A stretch of DNA of 25,649 nucleotides from JBKBRC01 sp046292345 (GCA_046292345.1 JBKBRC010000033.1:1-25649), one strand, 5' to 3'; positions 13,404-21,971 are shown, numbered from the stretch's first letter. Notes: a model not told the origin generated them from the sequence alone. A program made the numbers and translations.

Positions 13404-16400
13404 GTGAGCACCTTCGGATTCAACAGCGGGTACGTCGAAGACCTCTACGCGCAGTACCTCGAGAACCCGCAGTCGGTCAGCGAGAGCTGGCGCGAGTTTT
13501 TCGCCGACTTCGACCCCGGCCCGACGTACACGCCGGGCACGAGCGAGGGCGCGCCGCGCGCCGAGGACTCCGGCAACGGGGCGCCGCCGGCCCGTCTGCC
13601 CGGCGAGGGCGCCGCTGCGGTGAGCGCGGCCGGCGACGGCGCTGCTGCCCCGCCAGCGGCTCCCGCGTCGCCGGCTCCCGCGCCGGCGGCGGGGATGAGG
13701 CGGCCCGTGCCGGCCGCGTCCCCGGAGAAACTCTCTGAGTCCAAAGCGTCCGAGTCCAAAGCGCCTGAGTTCAAAGCGCCTGAGCCCAAGGCGCCGGTCG
13801 CCACGCCGCGCGCGGCCACGGTGCCCGTGCCCGAGGGCGCCCGGACGACCGTGCTCAAGGGAGTCGCTGCAAAGATCGTCGAGAACATGGAGGCGAGCCT
13901 CGCCATCCCCACGGCGACCTCGGTGCGGCAGATCCCGGTCAAACTCATGGCCGAGAACCGCCGCCTGATCAACCGGCGGCAGCAGGCAACGGGCGGCGAC
14001 AAGGTCTCGTTCACGCACCTGATCGCCTACGCCGTCGTGCGCGCGCTCGGCAAGTACCCGGGCATGAACGCCGGCTTCCGCGTCAACGAGGCCGGCCAGC
14101 CCGAGCGCATCGAGCCGGACGGCACCGCGCTCGGCCTGGCGATCGACATCGAGAAGAACGGCAAGCGGCAGCTGCTCGTGCCCAACGTCAAGAAGGCCGA
14201 GGGGCTCTCGTTCGCGGCCTTTCTGGGGCAGTACAACGACATTGTGCGGCGCGCGCGCGACGGCCGTCTCGAGGTGGGCGACTTCCAGGGCACGACGGCC
14301 TCGCTCACCAACCCGGGCATGATTGGCACCGAGATGTCGGTGCCGCGCCTGATGCCCGGCCAGGGTGTGATCGTAGCCGTGGGCGCGATCGGCTACCCGG
14401 CGCACTACGCCGGCATGGCGCCCAGGGAGCTCTCGCGCCTGGGCCTCTCCGAGGTGATGACGATCACGTCCACCTACGACCACCGCGTGATCCAGGGCGC
14501 CGAGAGCGGCGAGTTCCTGGCCTACATCGCGGCGCAGCTCGTGGGCGAGCACGGCTTCTACGAGGACGTATTCGCCAGTCTCGGCATCCGCACGCCGCCG
14601 TTCTCGCTTTCGGCCGACTCGACGCCCGCGCTCGGCAGCGCCGGACTGGACCGCGCCGGGCTGGACCGCGCCGGCAAGGAGGGCAAGATCGAGAAGCAGG
14701 CGCGCGTCTACCAGCTCATCCGCGCCTACCGCGTGCGCGGCCACCTGCTCGCCGACACCAACCCGCTCGGCTACGAGCCCCGCAACCACACCGAGCTCGA
14801 CCCCGCCTCGTACGGCCTCACCGTCTGGGACCTCGACCGCGTCTTCCTCACCGACGGCCTGGCCGGCACCGACCGCCTGCCGCTGCGCGACATCCTCGAC
14901 ACGCTCTGGGACACCTACACCGGGCACGTCGGCTCGGAGTTCATGCACCTCTCGGATCCCGGCGAGAAGCGCTGGCTCATGGAGCGCATCGAGCCGCAGC
15001 AGTTCCGCGAGCCGATCGCGCGCGAGCAGAAGACGCGCATCTTCAAGAAGCTCAACCAGGCCGAGGCGCTCGAGCAGTTCATCCACACCAAGTACATCGG
15101 GCACAAGCGCTTCTCGCTCGAGGGCGCCGAGACGGCCATCCCCATCCTCGACGCCATCCTCTCGGACGCGGCCGACCAGGAGGCTGACGAGGTCGTGATC
15201 GGCATGGCGCACCGCGGGCGCCTCAACGTGCTCACCAACATCCTCGGCAAGCCCTACCGCACGGTCTTCGGGGAGTTCGAGGGCCAGATCGACCCCTCGA
15301 CGACGCACGGCTCGGGCGACGTCAAGTACCACCTCGGGCAGGAGGGCATCCACACGGCGCCCTCCGGCGCGACCGTGCGCACGCTGCTGGCCGCCAACCC
15401 GAGCCACCTCGAGGCCGTCAACCCGGTCGTGGAGGGCATGGTGCGCGCCAAGCAGCAGCGCCTGGCCGACCGGGCCGGCCGGGAGGTCTCCGAGAAGTCG
15501 CTCCGCGACAACGTCATCCCGGTGCTCATCCATGGCGACGCGGCGTTTGCCGGTCAGGGCGTCGTGGCCGAGACGCTCAACATGAGCCAGATCGAGGGCT
15601 ACCGCACCGGGGGCACGCTGCACCTGGTCATCAACAACCAGATCGGCTTCACGACGCTGCCCATGCACAGCCGCTCGTCGGTCTACGCGACCGACATCGC
15701 GCGCATGATCCAGGCGCCCATCTTCCATGTCAACGGCGACGACCCGGAAGCGGCCGTGCGCGTGGCGCGCCTCGCGCTCGACTACCGGCAGGTGTTCAAC
15801 AAGGACGTCGTGATCGACCTGGTGTGCTACCGCAAGTACGGCCACAACGAGGGCGACGAGCCGAGCTACACGCAGCCGCTCATGTACGAGGCCATCAACG
15901 GCCACCGCTCGGTGCGCAAGCTCTATCTCGAGCACCTGCTGCGCCGCGGCGAGATCACGCCCGACGAGGCCGAGGCGCTCCTGGACGACTTCCGGGCCAC
16001 GCTCGACCGCGCCTTCGAGGAGACGCGCGAACTGGCCGGGCAACGCCGCGACGCGCAGCCGGTGCCGCGCCCGCCCGCCGTGCCCGAGACGCCGCCCGAG
16101 ACGGCCGCGCCGGAGGCCGCGCTCCGCGCCACGCTACGCGCGCTCACCGAGCTGCCCGAGACGTTCGACGTGCACAGGAAGCTCGGGCGTCAGATCGCGC
16201 GCCGCGTGCAGCAGTTCGAAAACGCGCAGATCGACTGGGCGCTTGCCGAGGCGCTCGCCTTCGGCAGCCTGCTCCTCGAGGGCACGCCGGTCCGCCTCTC
16301 GGGCCAGGACTCCGGACGCGGCACGTTCAGCCAGCGCCACGCCGTGCTGCACGACCAGACGACGGCCGCGCGCTACGTGCCGCTCCAGCACGTGGCCGCG

Positions 16401-17360
16401 TTCGCCGGCGAGGGCGCCACGCAGGCCTCGTTCCAGGTCTACGACAGCCTCCTCTCCGAGTACGCCGCGCTCGGCTTCGAGTACGGCTACACGCTCGCCG
16501 ATCCGGACGCGCTCGTGCTCTGGGAGGCGCAGTTCGGCGACTTTGCCAACGGCGCCCAGATCATGATCGACCAGTTCATCGCCGCCGCCGAGGCCAAGTG
16601 GGGGCAGACGAGCCGCCTCGTGATGCTGCTGCCGCACGGCTACGAGGGCCAGGGGCCCGAACACTCGTCGGCCCGCCCGGAGCGCTTCCTGCAGCTCTGC
16701 GCCGAGGACAACATGATCGTGGCCAACTTCACGACGCCGGCCAACTACTTCCACGCGCTGCGGCGGCAGATGAAGCGCGGCCCGCGCAAGCCGCTCGTCG
16801 TGATGACGCCCAAGAGCCTGCTGCGCCACCCGCAAGCCGTGTCGGCGGCCGAGGAGCTCTCCGGCGGGCGCTTCCAGCCGTTCATCCCGGCCGAAGTGCC
16901 GGACGCGGCGGCCGTGCGCCGGCTCGTCTTCTGCACCGGCAAGGTCTACTACGACGCCCTCAAGGCGCGCGAGGCGCTCGAGGCGCCGCACACGATTGCG
17001 CTCGCGCGCGTCGAACAGCTCTACCCCTTCCCCGAGGACGACGTGCGCGCCGAGATCGCGCGCTTCCCGCAGGCCGAGGTCGTGTGGTTGCAGGAGGAGC
17101 CGGCTAACATGGGCGCGTGGACGTTCGTGCAGCCGCGCCTCGACGCGCTCGTGGCCGCGCAGCACGGCGGCGACTGCAACCGCCGCACGCGCTACGCCGG
17201 GCGGCGCGCCGCGGCCTCGCCCGCGACCGGCCTCGGCTCGGTCCACGCGGCGGAGCAGGAGAAGCTGCTCGCCGTCGCGCGCGGCGCCGACCGCGACGAC
17301 GCCGACGTGCAGCAGGCGGTGGCCAACACGCGCGCCTCGGGCGCGACGGCGACGGACTGA
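13404..17360 (+). CDS. kgd: Fused E2-E1 2-oxoglutarate dehydrogenase (KGD/OdhA type)
   Basis: A 1318-residue enzyme of the citric-acid cycle. Domains in order: the E1 N-terminal helix (FGFNSGYVEDLYAQYLENP, residues 4-22); a Pro/Ala-rich linker (about 38-145) with in-frame repeats at 112-131; an E2 acyltransferase catalytic domain (about 146-390) with active His360 in STYDHRVIQGAESG; then a complete E1o (about 425-1318). E1 signatures are HRGRLNVL near 603, GDAAFAGQGVVAETLNMS, and the ThDP motif GDDPEA...YGHNEGDEP at about 778-815. There is no lipoyl domain, as in mycobacterial KGD and corynebacterial OdhA, which rely on the E2 of pyruvate dehydrogenase. It is longer than mycobacterial KGD, mainly through the linker. 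GTG 13404 is chosen because homology starts there; the upstream extension is unrelated and overlaps hsp20. A stand-alone E1 is ruled out by the E2 block. Confidence 0.93.
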   Translation: MSTFGFNSGYVEDLYAQYLENPQSVSESWREFFADFDPGPTYTPGTSEGAPRAEDSGNGAPPARLPGEGAAAVSAAGDGAAAPPAAPASPAPAPAAGMRRPVPAASPEKLSESKASESKAPEFKAPEPKAPVATPRAATVPVPEGARTTVLKGVAAKIVENMEASLAIPTATSVRQIPVKLMAENRRLINRRQQATGGDKVSFTHLIAYAVVRALGKYPGMNAGFRVNEAGQPERIEPDGTALGLAIDIEKNGKRQLLVPNVKKAEGLSFAAFLGQYNDIVRRARDGRLEVGDFQGTTASLTNPGMIGTEMSVPRLMPGQGVIVAVGAIGYPAHYAGMAPRELSRLGLSEVMTITSTYDHRVIQGAESGEFLAYIAAQLVGEHGFYEDVFASLGIRTPPFSLSADSTPALGSAGLDRAGLDRAGKEGKIEKQARVYQLIRAYRVRGHLLADTNPLGYEPRNHTELDPASYGLTVWDLDRVFLTDGLAGTDRLPLRDILDTLWDTYTGHVGSEFMHLSDPGEKRWLMERIEPQQFREPIAREQKTRIFKKLNQAEALEQFIHTKYIGHKRFSLEGAETAIPILDAILSDAADQEADEVVIGMAHRGRLNVLTNILGKPYRTVFGEFEGQIDPSTTHGSGDVKYHLGQEGIHTAPSGATVRTLLAANPSHLEAVNPVVEGMVRAKQQRLADRAGREVSEKSLRDNVIPVLIHGDAAFAGQGVVAETLNMSQIEGYRTGGTLHLVINNQIGFTTLPMHSRSSVYATDIARMIQAPIFHVNGDDPEAAVRVARLALDYRQVFNKDVVIDLVCYRKYGHNEGDEPSYTQPLMYEAINGHRSVRKLYLEHLLRRGEITPDEAEALLDDFRATLDRAFEETRELAGQRRDAQPVPRPPAVPETPPETAAPEAALRATLRALTELPETFDVHRKLGRQIARRVQQFENAQIDWALAEALAFGSLLLEGTPVRLSGQDSGRGTFSQRHAVLHDQTTAARYVPLQHVAAFAGEGATQASFQVYDSLLSEYAALGFEYGYTLADPDALVLWEAQFGDFANGAQIMIDQFIAAAEAKWGQTSRLVMLLPHGYEGQGPEHSSARPERFLQLCAEDNMIVANFTTPANYFHALRRQMKRGPRKPLVVMTPKSLLRHPQAVSAAEELSGGRFQPFIPAEVPDAAAVRRLVFCTGKVYYDALKAREALEAPHTIALARVEQLYPFPEDDVRAEIARFPQAEVVWLQEEPANMGAWTFVQPRLDALVAAQHGGDCNRRTRYAGRRAAASPATGLGSVHAAEQEKLLAVARGADRDDADVQQAVANTRASGATATD
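13737..13796 (+). repeat. 15-bp tandem repeat, 4 copies, in frame in kgd linker
   Basis: Four 15-bp units beginning on a codon boundary encode ESKAS, ESKAP, EFKAP and EPKAP in the flexible linker before the E2 domain. A drifted array whose unit length preserves the frame. Confidence 0.9.
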
Positions 17361-17379
17361 CGGCAACGGACTGACGGCA
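17352..17379 (+). repeat. 14-bp duplication at the kgd stop codon
   Basis: Two perfect adjacent copies of ACGGACTGACGGCA. The first contains the last two kgd codons (ACG GAC) and the TGA stop. The octamer TGACGGCA is the same one that follows the stop in the array at 2145. Confidence 0.9.
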
Positions 17380-17415
17380 CCTGGCCGCGTGCGCCGCCGG
17401 GCAGCGGCATCCCCT

Positions 17416-17491
17416 GCAGGCCCGGCACGAAAACGCAGGCCCGGCACGAAAACGCAGGCCCGGCACGAAAACGCAGGCCCGGCACGAAAAC
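17416..17491 (+). repeat. 19-bp tandem repeat, 4 perfect copies
   Basis: Four identical units of GCAGGCCCGGCACGAAAAC between the convergent kgd and rlpA genes. On the minus strand each unit reads GTTTTCGTGCCGGGCCTGC and so supplies a T4 tract. The last unit abuts a 15-bp hairpin. Confidence 0.95.
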
Positions 17492-17523
17492 GCGGCCGGG
17501 ACGAGGCACTCGTCCCGGCCGCG
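17491..17523 (-). terminator. Strong terminator for rlpA (perhaps bidirectional)
   Basis: A 15-bp perfect stem (CGCGGCCGGGACGAG with its complement) and the loop GCA. On the minus strand it is followed at once by TTTT, so it should end rlpA transcription. The remaining sequence to 17590 shows only a minor inverted repeat (GAGGCC/GGCCTC). Confidence 0.85.
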
Positions 17524-17590
17524 GCGCCTCGGGCTTACACGCGCGAGGAGGCCGCGGGCCTCGGCGCTGGAGGGTCTGGAGCGTCTGGCG

Positions 17591-18082
17591 CTACGCGCCG
17601 CGCACGCGGCGGACGGCGCGGGGCTCCTCGACGACCTCGAACGTGATGCGCGCCGTGCCGCTGCGCGTCATGCCGAGCTGCTGCGCGGCGGCCCCCGAGA
17701 CGTCGAGGACGCGGCTGCGGTGGAACGGCCCGCGGTCGTTGACGCGCACGACGACCGAGCGTCCGTTGCGCTCGTTCGTTACGCGGAGCATCGTCCCGAA
17801 GGGGAGCGTGCGGTGCGCGGCCGTGAGGGCCTGGTGGTCGTAGCGCTCGCCGTTGGCGGTGCGCCGTCCGTGCAGCGAGCGGGCATAGAAGCTCGCGGTG
17901 CCACGATGAAGGCCGGCCGCCGCGCGGCGGCCACCGGGGGCGATGCGCTCGGGCGCGGCCTGAGCCGCAGCCGGAGCTTCGGTGGCGGCAGCCTGAGGCG
18001 CGCTCTGGGCCGAGGCCGGGAGCGCCGCGCAGGCCGCACAGGCCACGAAAAGAAGCAGACGCTTCGGAAGCAGGCGCTTCAC
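17591..18082 (-). CDS. rlpA: RlpA-like septal-ring/lytic protein
   Basis: A 163-residue exported protein with an RlpA double-psi beta-barrel. In Pseudomonas, RlpA is a lytic transglycosylase that cleaves peptidoglycan lacking stem peptides. The signal peptide (MKRLLPKRLLLFVACAACAA) is followed by a short Ala/Gln linker. The barrel covers about residues 62-155: GTASFYARSLHGRRTANGE, then LPFGTMLRVTNERNGRSVVV, the hallmark VNDRGPFHRSRVLDVSGAAA, and ITFEVVEE. There is no SPOR domain, so septal targeting as in E. coli RlpA is not expected. The GTG at 18082 is chosen because it gives the signal peptide; the frame continues upstream without signal-like sequence. A TATCTTGG -7-like element (18155-18148) lies 66 bases before it. 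Confidence 0.9.
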   Translation of the reverse strand: MKRLLPKRLLLFVACAACAALPASAQSAPQAAATEAPAAAQAAPERIAPGGRRAAAGLHRGTASFYARSLHGRRTANGERYDHQALTAAHRTLPFGTMLRVTNERNGRSVVVRVNDRGPFHRSRVLDVSGAAAQQLGMTRSGTARITFEVVEEPRAVRRVRGA

Positions 18083-18419
18083 ATGATCGTCCGGAGGTGA
18101 AACAGCACGAGCGGCCCGGAGGCCGCGTCTGCCCGTGGGCAGGGCGGCCAAGATAGACGGCCGCCGCGCGTGTCCACCCCCTGTGCGCATTTGGCACTGG
18201 TTCTTGGCGTTCTCTTGGCCGGTTCTATACGTTTCTTCACGTTTGCTTGATAGCGGTATCACGTTCAGTTCATTTTGAGAGGCACGTGGACGGTGTGCAC
18301 CGCCCTTCTGAGCCGGGGCAGCCCCTCGCGGTGGTCTGCCTCGTGCCCGTGCTATCATAGCGGGCGAGCCCGATCCGTCCGGACTCGCCTGATCTGTTTC
18401 GGCCCTGCCCGCCCGCGCC
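18083..18419. other. Divergent rlpA/recG intergenic region
   Basis: 337 bases between divergent genes. It holds the rlpA promoter element (18148-18155). A markedly AT-richer block at about 18185-18285 contains TTG (18247-18249), 20 bases, TCATTTTG (18270-18277), one mismatch from the Bacteroidetes promoter pattern. The distance from there to the recG start (142 bases) leaves room for a leader or small RNA. I recognise no RNA family. Confidence 0.4.
18148..18155 (-). promoter_or_regulatory. Putative rlpA -7 element
   Basis: TATCTTGG on the minus strand, identical to the octamer duplicated before metK, 66 bases from the rlpA GTG. There is no TTG box at 19-20 bases. Confidence 0.45.
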
Positions 18420-20537
18420 GTGCCCGACGCTGCCCCGCCCGCTCTCGACCCTGCCGTGCTGGACCAGCCCGTCGAGGTGCTGCCGGGTATGGGGCCGCGC
18501 CGCGCCGAGCCCCTCGCCAAGGCCGGCGTGCGCACCCTCCGCGACCTGCTGCGCTACTACCCGCGGCGCTACCTCGACCGCAGCACCGTCGTGCCGATCC
18601 GGCAGCTCCAGGAGGGAGGCGGCGCCGTGACGGTCGTCGGCACGGTCACGTCCAAGAGTCTCGTGCCTGGGCGCGTGCAGCGCTTCGAGGTTCGCGTCAC
18701 CGACGCCTCGGGCGGGACGCTCAAGGCCGTCTGGTTCCGCGGCGCGCAGTGGATCGGCCGCGCATTCGCCCTCGGCGACCGCGTCGCGCTGCACGGCAAG
18801 CCCGAGAAGTACGGGGGCACGTTCTCTCTAGCCCACCCGGACTTCGACAAGCTCGACGAAGGGGCGGCGGCGCTCGAGACCGGCGGCATCGTGCCGCTCT
18901 ATCCCGGCGGCGCCGCGCTCGAGAGGGTCGGCCTGAGTAGCCGCGCCTTCCGCCGGCTCATCTACCGCGTGCTCAAAGACTACGGGCTGGCCATCGAGGA
19001 GGTACTGCCCGAGGCGGTCCGCGCGCGGTACGACCTGATCGCAGGCAACGTCGCCCTGCGCGCGGTGCACTTTCCTCGCTCCGAGGCCGAGCTGGGCCGC
19101 GCCCTGCGGCGGCTCAAGTTCGAGGAGTTCTTCTTCCTCCAGCTCCTGCTCGCGCTCACCAAGGGCCGGCAAGCGCGGCAGCCGGGCGCGCGCCTGGCCG
19201 GTCCAGGCCCGCTCACGCGGCGCTTCATCGAGGAGGTGCTACCGTTTAAGATGACGGGCGCGCAGCGCGCCGCGCTCCGGGCCATCGCGGAGGACACCGC
19301 GAGCGGACGCCAGATGAACCGCCTCGTGCAGGGCGACGTCGGCTCGGGCAAGACCGTCGTCGGCGTGGCGGCAATGCTGATGGCCGTCGATGCCGGCTAC
19401 CAGGCGGCCTTCCTGGCACCGACCGAGATCCTGACCGAGCAGCACTACGCCGGCATCCGCCGCTACCTCGACGCGCTCGGCCTCGAGACGCGCCTGCTCA
19501 TCGGCGGGCAGCGCAAGAAGCTCCGCGAGGAGATCCTGGCCGATCTGGCCGAGGGCCGCGCGCACGTGGCCGTGGGCACGCACGCGCTGATCGAGGAGGC
19601 CGTGCAGTTCAAAAACCTCGGCCTGGCCGTCGTGGACGAGCAGCACCGCTTCGGGGTCGTGCAGCGCGCGCGCATGTTCTCGAAGGGGCAGCGCCCGCAC
19701 GTGCTCATGATGACGGCCACGCCCATCCCGCGCTCGCTCGCCATGACGGCCTACGGCGACCTGGACGTGACAACGATGAACGAGCTGCCGGCCGGCCGCA
19801 AGCCCATCGAGACGCGCGTCTACACCGAGGCGCGCCGCGCGGAGATGTACGCGTTCCTGAAAGAGCAGCTTCGCGCCGGGCGGCAGGCGTACGTCGTCTA
19901 CCCGCTCGTGGAGGAGTCGGAGAAGCTGGACCTGAAAGACGCCGAGACGGGCTTTGCGCAGATCCGCGAGGCGTTCCGGCCCTACACGGCCGAGCTCGTC
20001 CACGGCCGGATGCTCGCCTACGAGAAGGAGGAGGCGATGGAGCGCTTCAAGGCCGGCGAGGCCGACATCCTCGTCGCCACGACGGTCATCGAGGTCGGCG
20101 TAGACGTGCCCAACGCGACCGTCATGGTGATCGAGCACGCCGAGCGCTTCGGGCTGGCGCAGCTCCACCAGCTGCGCGGACGCGTCGGGCGCGGCGGCGC
20201 GCAGAGCTACTGCTTCCTTATGGCCGACCACAAGCGCTCGGCCGAGGCCCGCGAGCGGCTCGAGGTCATGGCTCGCACCACCGACGGCTTCGAGATCGCC
20301 GAGACCGACCTGCGCCTGCGCGGCGCCGGCGACTTCTTCGGCACGCGCCAGAGCGGCCTGCCAGACCTCAAGCTCGGCGACCTGATCCGCGACGCGGATG
20401 TGCTCGCCGAGGCCCGGGAGGCCGCCTTCGCCCTCGCCGAGGCCGACCCGGAGCTGCGCGCCCCCGCGCACGCGGCCATGCGCGCCCACTTCGCGCGCAC
20501 GGCCCCTCGCAGCCTCGGCTTCGCCCGCGTCGGCTGA
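18420..20537 (+). CDS. recG: ATP-dependent DNA helicase RecG
   Basis: A branch-migration helicase that remodels stalled replication forks and recombination intermediates. The product is 705 residues, as expected (about 690). The N-terminal wedge/OB domain (about 15-165) includes LPGMGPRRAEPLAKAGVRTL and the OB strands VVGTVTSKSLVPG. Helicase motifs are the Walker A GDVGSGKT (305-312), the DEQHRFG box (406-412), TATPIPRSLA, and the C-terminal ATTVIEVGVDVPNATVMVIE and QLRGRVGRG. The C-terminal RLRGAGDFFGTRQSGLPDL is RecG-typical. The GTG start gives a normal N-terminus. It converges on the AtuA-like gene with only 16 bases between stops; this convergent junction alone lacks a tandem array. Confidence 0.97.
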   Translation: MPDAAPPALDPAVLDQPVEVLPGMGPRRAEPLAKAGVRTLRDLLRYYPRRYLDRSTVVPIRQLQEGGGAVTVVGTVTSKSLVPGRVQRFEVRVTDASGGTLKAVWFRGAQWIGRAFALGDRVALHGKPEKYGGTFSLAHPDFDKLDEGAAALETGGIVPLYPGGAALERVGLSSRAFRRLIYRVLKDYGLAIEEVLPEAVRARYDLIAGNVALRAVHFPRSEAELGRALRRLKFEEFFFLQLLLALTKGRQARQPGARLAGPGPLTRRFIEEVLPFKMTGAQRAALRAIAEDTASGRQMNRLVQGDVGSGKTVVGVAAMLMAVDAGYQAAFLAPTEILTEQHYAGIRRYLDALGLETRLLIGGQRKKLREEILADLAEGRAHVAVGTHALIEEAVQFKNLGLAVVDEQHRFGVVQRARMFSKGQRPHVLMMTATPIPRSLAMTAYGDLDVTTMNELPAGRKPIETRVYTEARRAEMYAFLKEQLRAGRQAYVVYPLVEESEKLDLKDAETGFAQIREAFRPYTAELVHGRMLAYEKEEAMERFKAGEADILVATTVIEVGVDVPNATVMVIEHAERFGLAQLHQLRGRVGRGGAQSYCFLMADHKRSAEARERLEVMARTTDGFEIAETDLRLRGAGDFFGTRQSGLPDLKLGDLIRDADVLAEAREAAFALAEADPELRAPAHAAMRAHFARTAPRSLGFARVG

Positions 20538-20553
20538 GCGCCCGCGGTCTCGG

Positions 20554-21930
20554 CTACGCCTCCAGCATGTCCACGTGCGGCTCGACGAGCGCCTTGGGGA
20601 TGAGCGCCGGCCAGTAGGCGATCACCTCGGAGGGCCGCGGCCGGCCGCCGGCGAAGCCCGTCACGGCGCTCGGGCCGGTCAGGATGAGCGGTGCGATCTC
20701 GCGCCCGAACGCCTCCACGGCCGCCGCGTCCTGCCCGCGCACCGAGACGCGGAGCATAACCTCGTCGAGGTCGGCCTCGCGCGCGGGGTCGGCCTCGGCG
20801 CGCTCGGAGAGGGCGCTCAGCCCGACGAGCTCGGCGCGGAACTCGTCGTACGTGTGCCCGAGCGCGGCCAGGCGCTCGCGGAGGATCTCGGCCGCCGCGC
20901 GCGCCTTGCGGGCCGGGTCCGGCCAGCCGTAGACGAGCGTCGAGGAGGCCTTGTAGCCGTCGGCGTAGGCGGCCGAGACTTTGAGGAAGTCGGTGGCCGG
21001 GCGGCCGGTGATGCCGCTGACATGCACGCGGTCGTGGCCCTCGTCGTGGAGGCGGACGGACGTGAAGTCGGCCACGCCGTCGGGCGTGATGTAGTCGCGC
21101 GGGTCGCCGATCTCGTAGAGCAGCTGCTCGGCGACGGTGCCGCGCGAGACGCGCCCGCCGGTGCCGGGGTGCTTGGTGACGGTGAACGAGCCATCGGCGC
21201 GCACCTCGGCGATGGGGAAGCCGATGCGCGCCAGGTCCGGCACGGTGTCCCAGTCGGTGAAGTTGCCCCCCGAGGACTGTGCGCCGCACTCGAGGATGTG
21301 CCCGGCGATGGTGCCGGCAGCCATCTTGTCCCAGTCGTCCCAGGCCCAGCCGAACGTGTGCACGAGCGGCGCGAGCGTGAGCCCTGTGTCGGTCGTGCGG
21401 CCGGTCACGACGACGTCGGCGCCGGCGGCGAGCGCCTCGGCGATGGGGCGCGCGCCGAGGTAGGCGTTGGCGCTCACGACGCGCTCGCGGACCGCAGCGA
21501 GCGGCTCGCCGGTCTCCATGTGCTCGAGCGCAGCGCCGCCGGCGAGCAGGTCGTCGAGGCGTTCGAGCAGGTCGTCGCCCGTGACGACGGCCACGCGCAG
21601 CGCGACGCCGCGCGCACGGGCGGCCGCGAGGAGGGCCTCGGCGCATGCCCGCGGGTTGACGCCGCCGGCGTTGGAGACGATGCGGAAGCCGCGCTCGCGA
21701 AGGTCGGGCAGGAGCTCGGTCACCACCTCGACGAAGTCGCGCGCGTAGCCGAGCGCGGGGTTCTTGAGCTTCTGCTTCTGCAGGATGGACATCGTGACCT
21801 CGGCGAGGTAGTCCATCACGAGGTAGTCGATCGGCCCGCCGCGGGCCTGGTCGATGGGGGCGCGCTGGAGGTCGCCCCAGAATCCTTGTCCGGAGGCGAT
21901 GCGGAGAACGTCGGGGGGCGTGGAAGCCAT
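20554..21930 (-). CDS. AtuA/DUF1446 family acyl-CoA metabolism protein
   Basis: A 458-residue protein of the AtuA (DUF1446) family, whose Pseudomonas member belongs to acyclic terpene (citronellol/geraniol) degradation. The molecular role of the family is poorly defined. Typical blocks are VLRIASGQGFWGDLQRAP (residues 8-25), IDYLVMDYLAEVTMSILQKQ, RIVSNAGGVNP, ADVVVTGRTTDTGLTLAPLV, ECGAQSSGGNFTDW and the TVTKHPGTGGRVSRGTVAEQ block. It has the usual length for single-domain members and lacks the extra C-terminal domain of longer ones. The ATG at 21930 lies 38 bases after the upstream lipoprotein gene's stop, and a TAGCTTGC box overlaps that stop. Family membership is firm; involvement in terpenoid or branched acyl catabolism is inference. 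Confidence 0.85.
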   Translation of the reverse strand: MASTPPDVLRIASGQGFWGDLQRAPIDQARGGPIDYLVMDYLAEVTMSILQKQKLKNPALGYARDFVEVVTELLPDLRERGFRIVSNAGGVNPRACAEALLAAARARGVALRVAVVTGDDLLERLDDLLAGGAALEHMETGEPLAAVRERVVSANAYLGARPIAEALAAGADVVVTGRTTDTGLTLAPLVHTFGWAWDDWDKMAAGTIAGHILECGAQSSGGNFTDWDTVPDLARIGFPIAEVRADGSFTVTKHPGTGGRVSRGTVAEQLLYEIGDPRDYITPDGVADFTSVRLHDEGHDRVHVSGITGRPATDFLKVSAAYADGYKASSTLVYGWPDPARKARAAAEILRERLAALGHTYDEFRAELVGLSALSERAEADPAREADLDEVMLRVSVRGQDAAAVEAFGREIAPLILTGPSAVTGFAGGRPRPSEVIAYWPALIPKALVEPHVDMLEA

Positions 21931-21963
21931 GGAGGGGCTGGCGAGAACGGAACCGCTTTCGGG

Positions 21964-21971
21964 GCAAGCTA
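21964..21971 (-). promoter_or_regulatory. Putative -7 element overlapping an upstream stop codon
   Basis: TAGCTTGC on the minus strand, 34 bases before the AtuA-like ATG. Its first three bases are the TAG stop of the DUF6503-like gene. It is the same octamer as at acpP. It could give the downstream gene its own promoter within a two-gene run, or be chance. Confidence 0.35.

Noticed and set aside
18198..18214. Sigma-54 promoter (TGGCAC followed by TTGG)
   Set aside because: The spacing between the GG and GC elements is off by two bases, and there is no enhancer-binding gene nearby.
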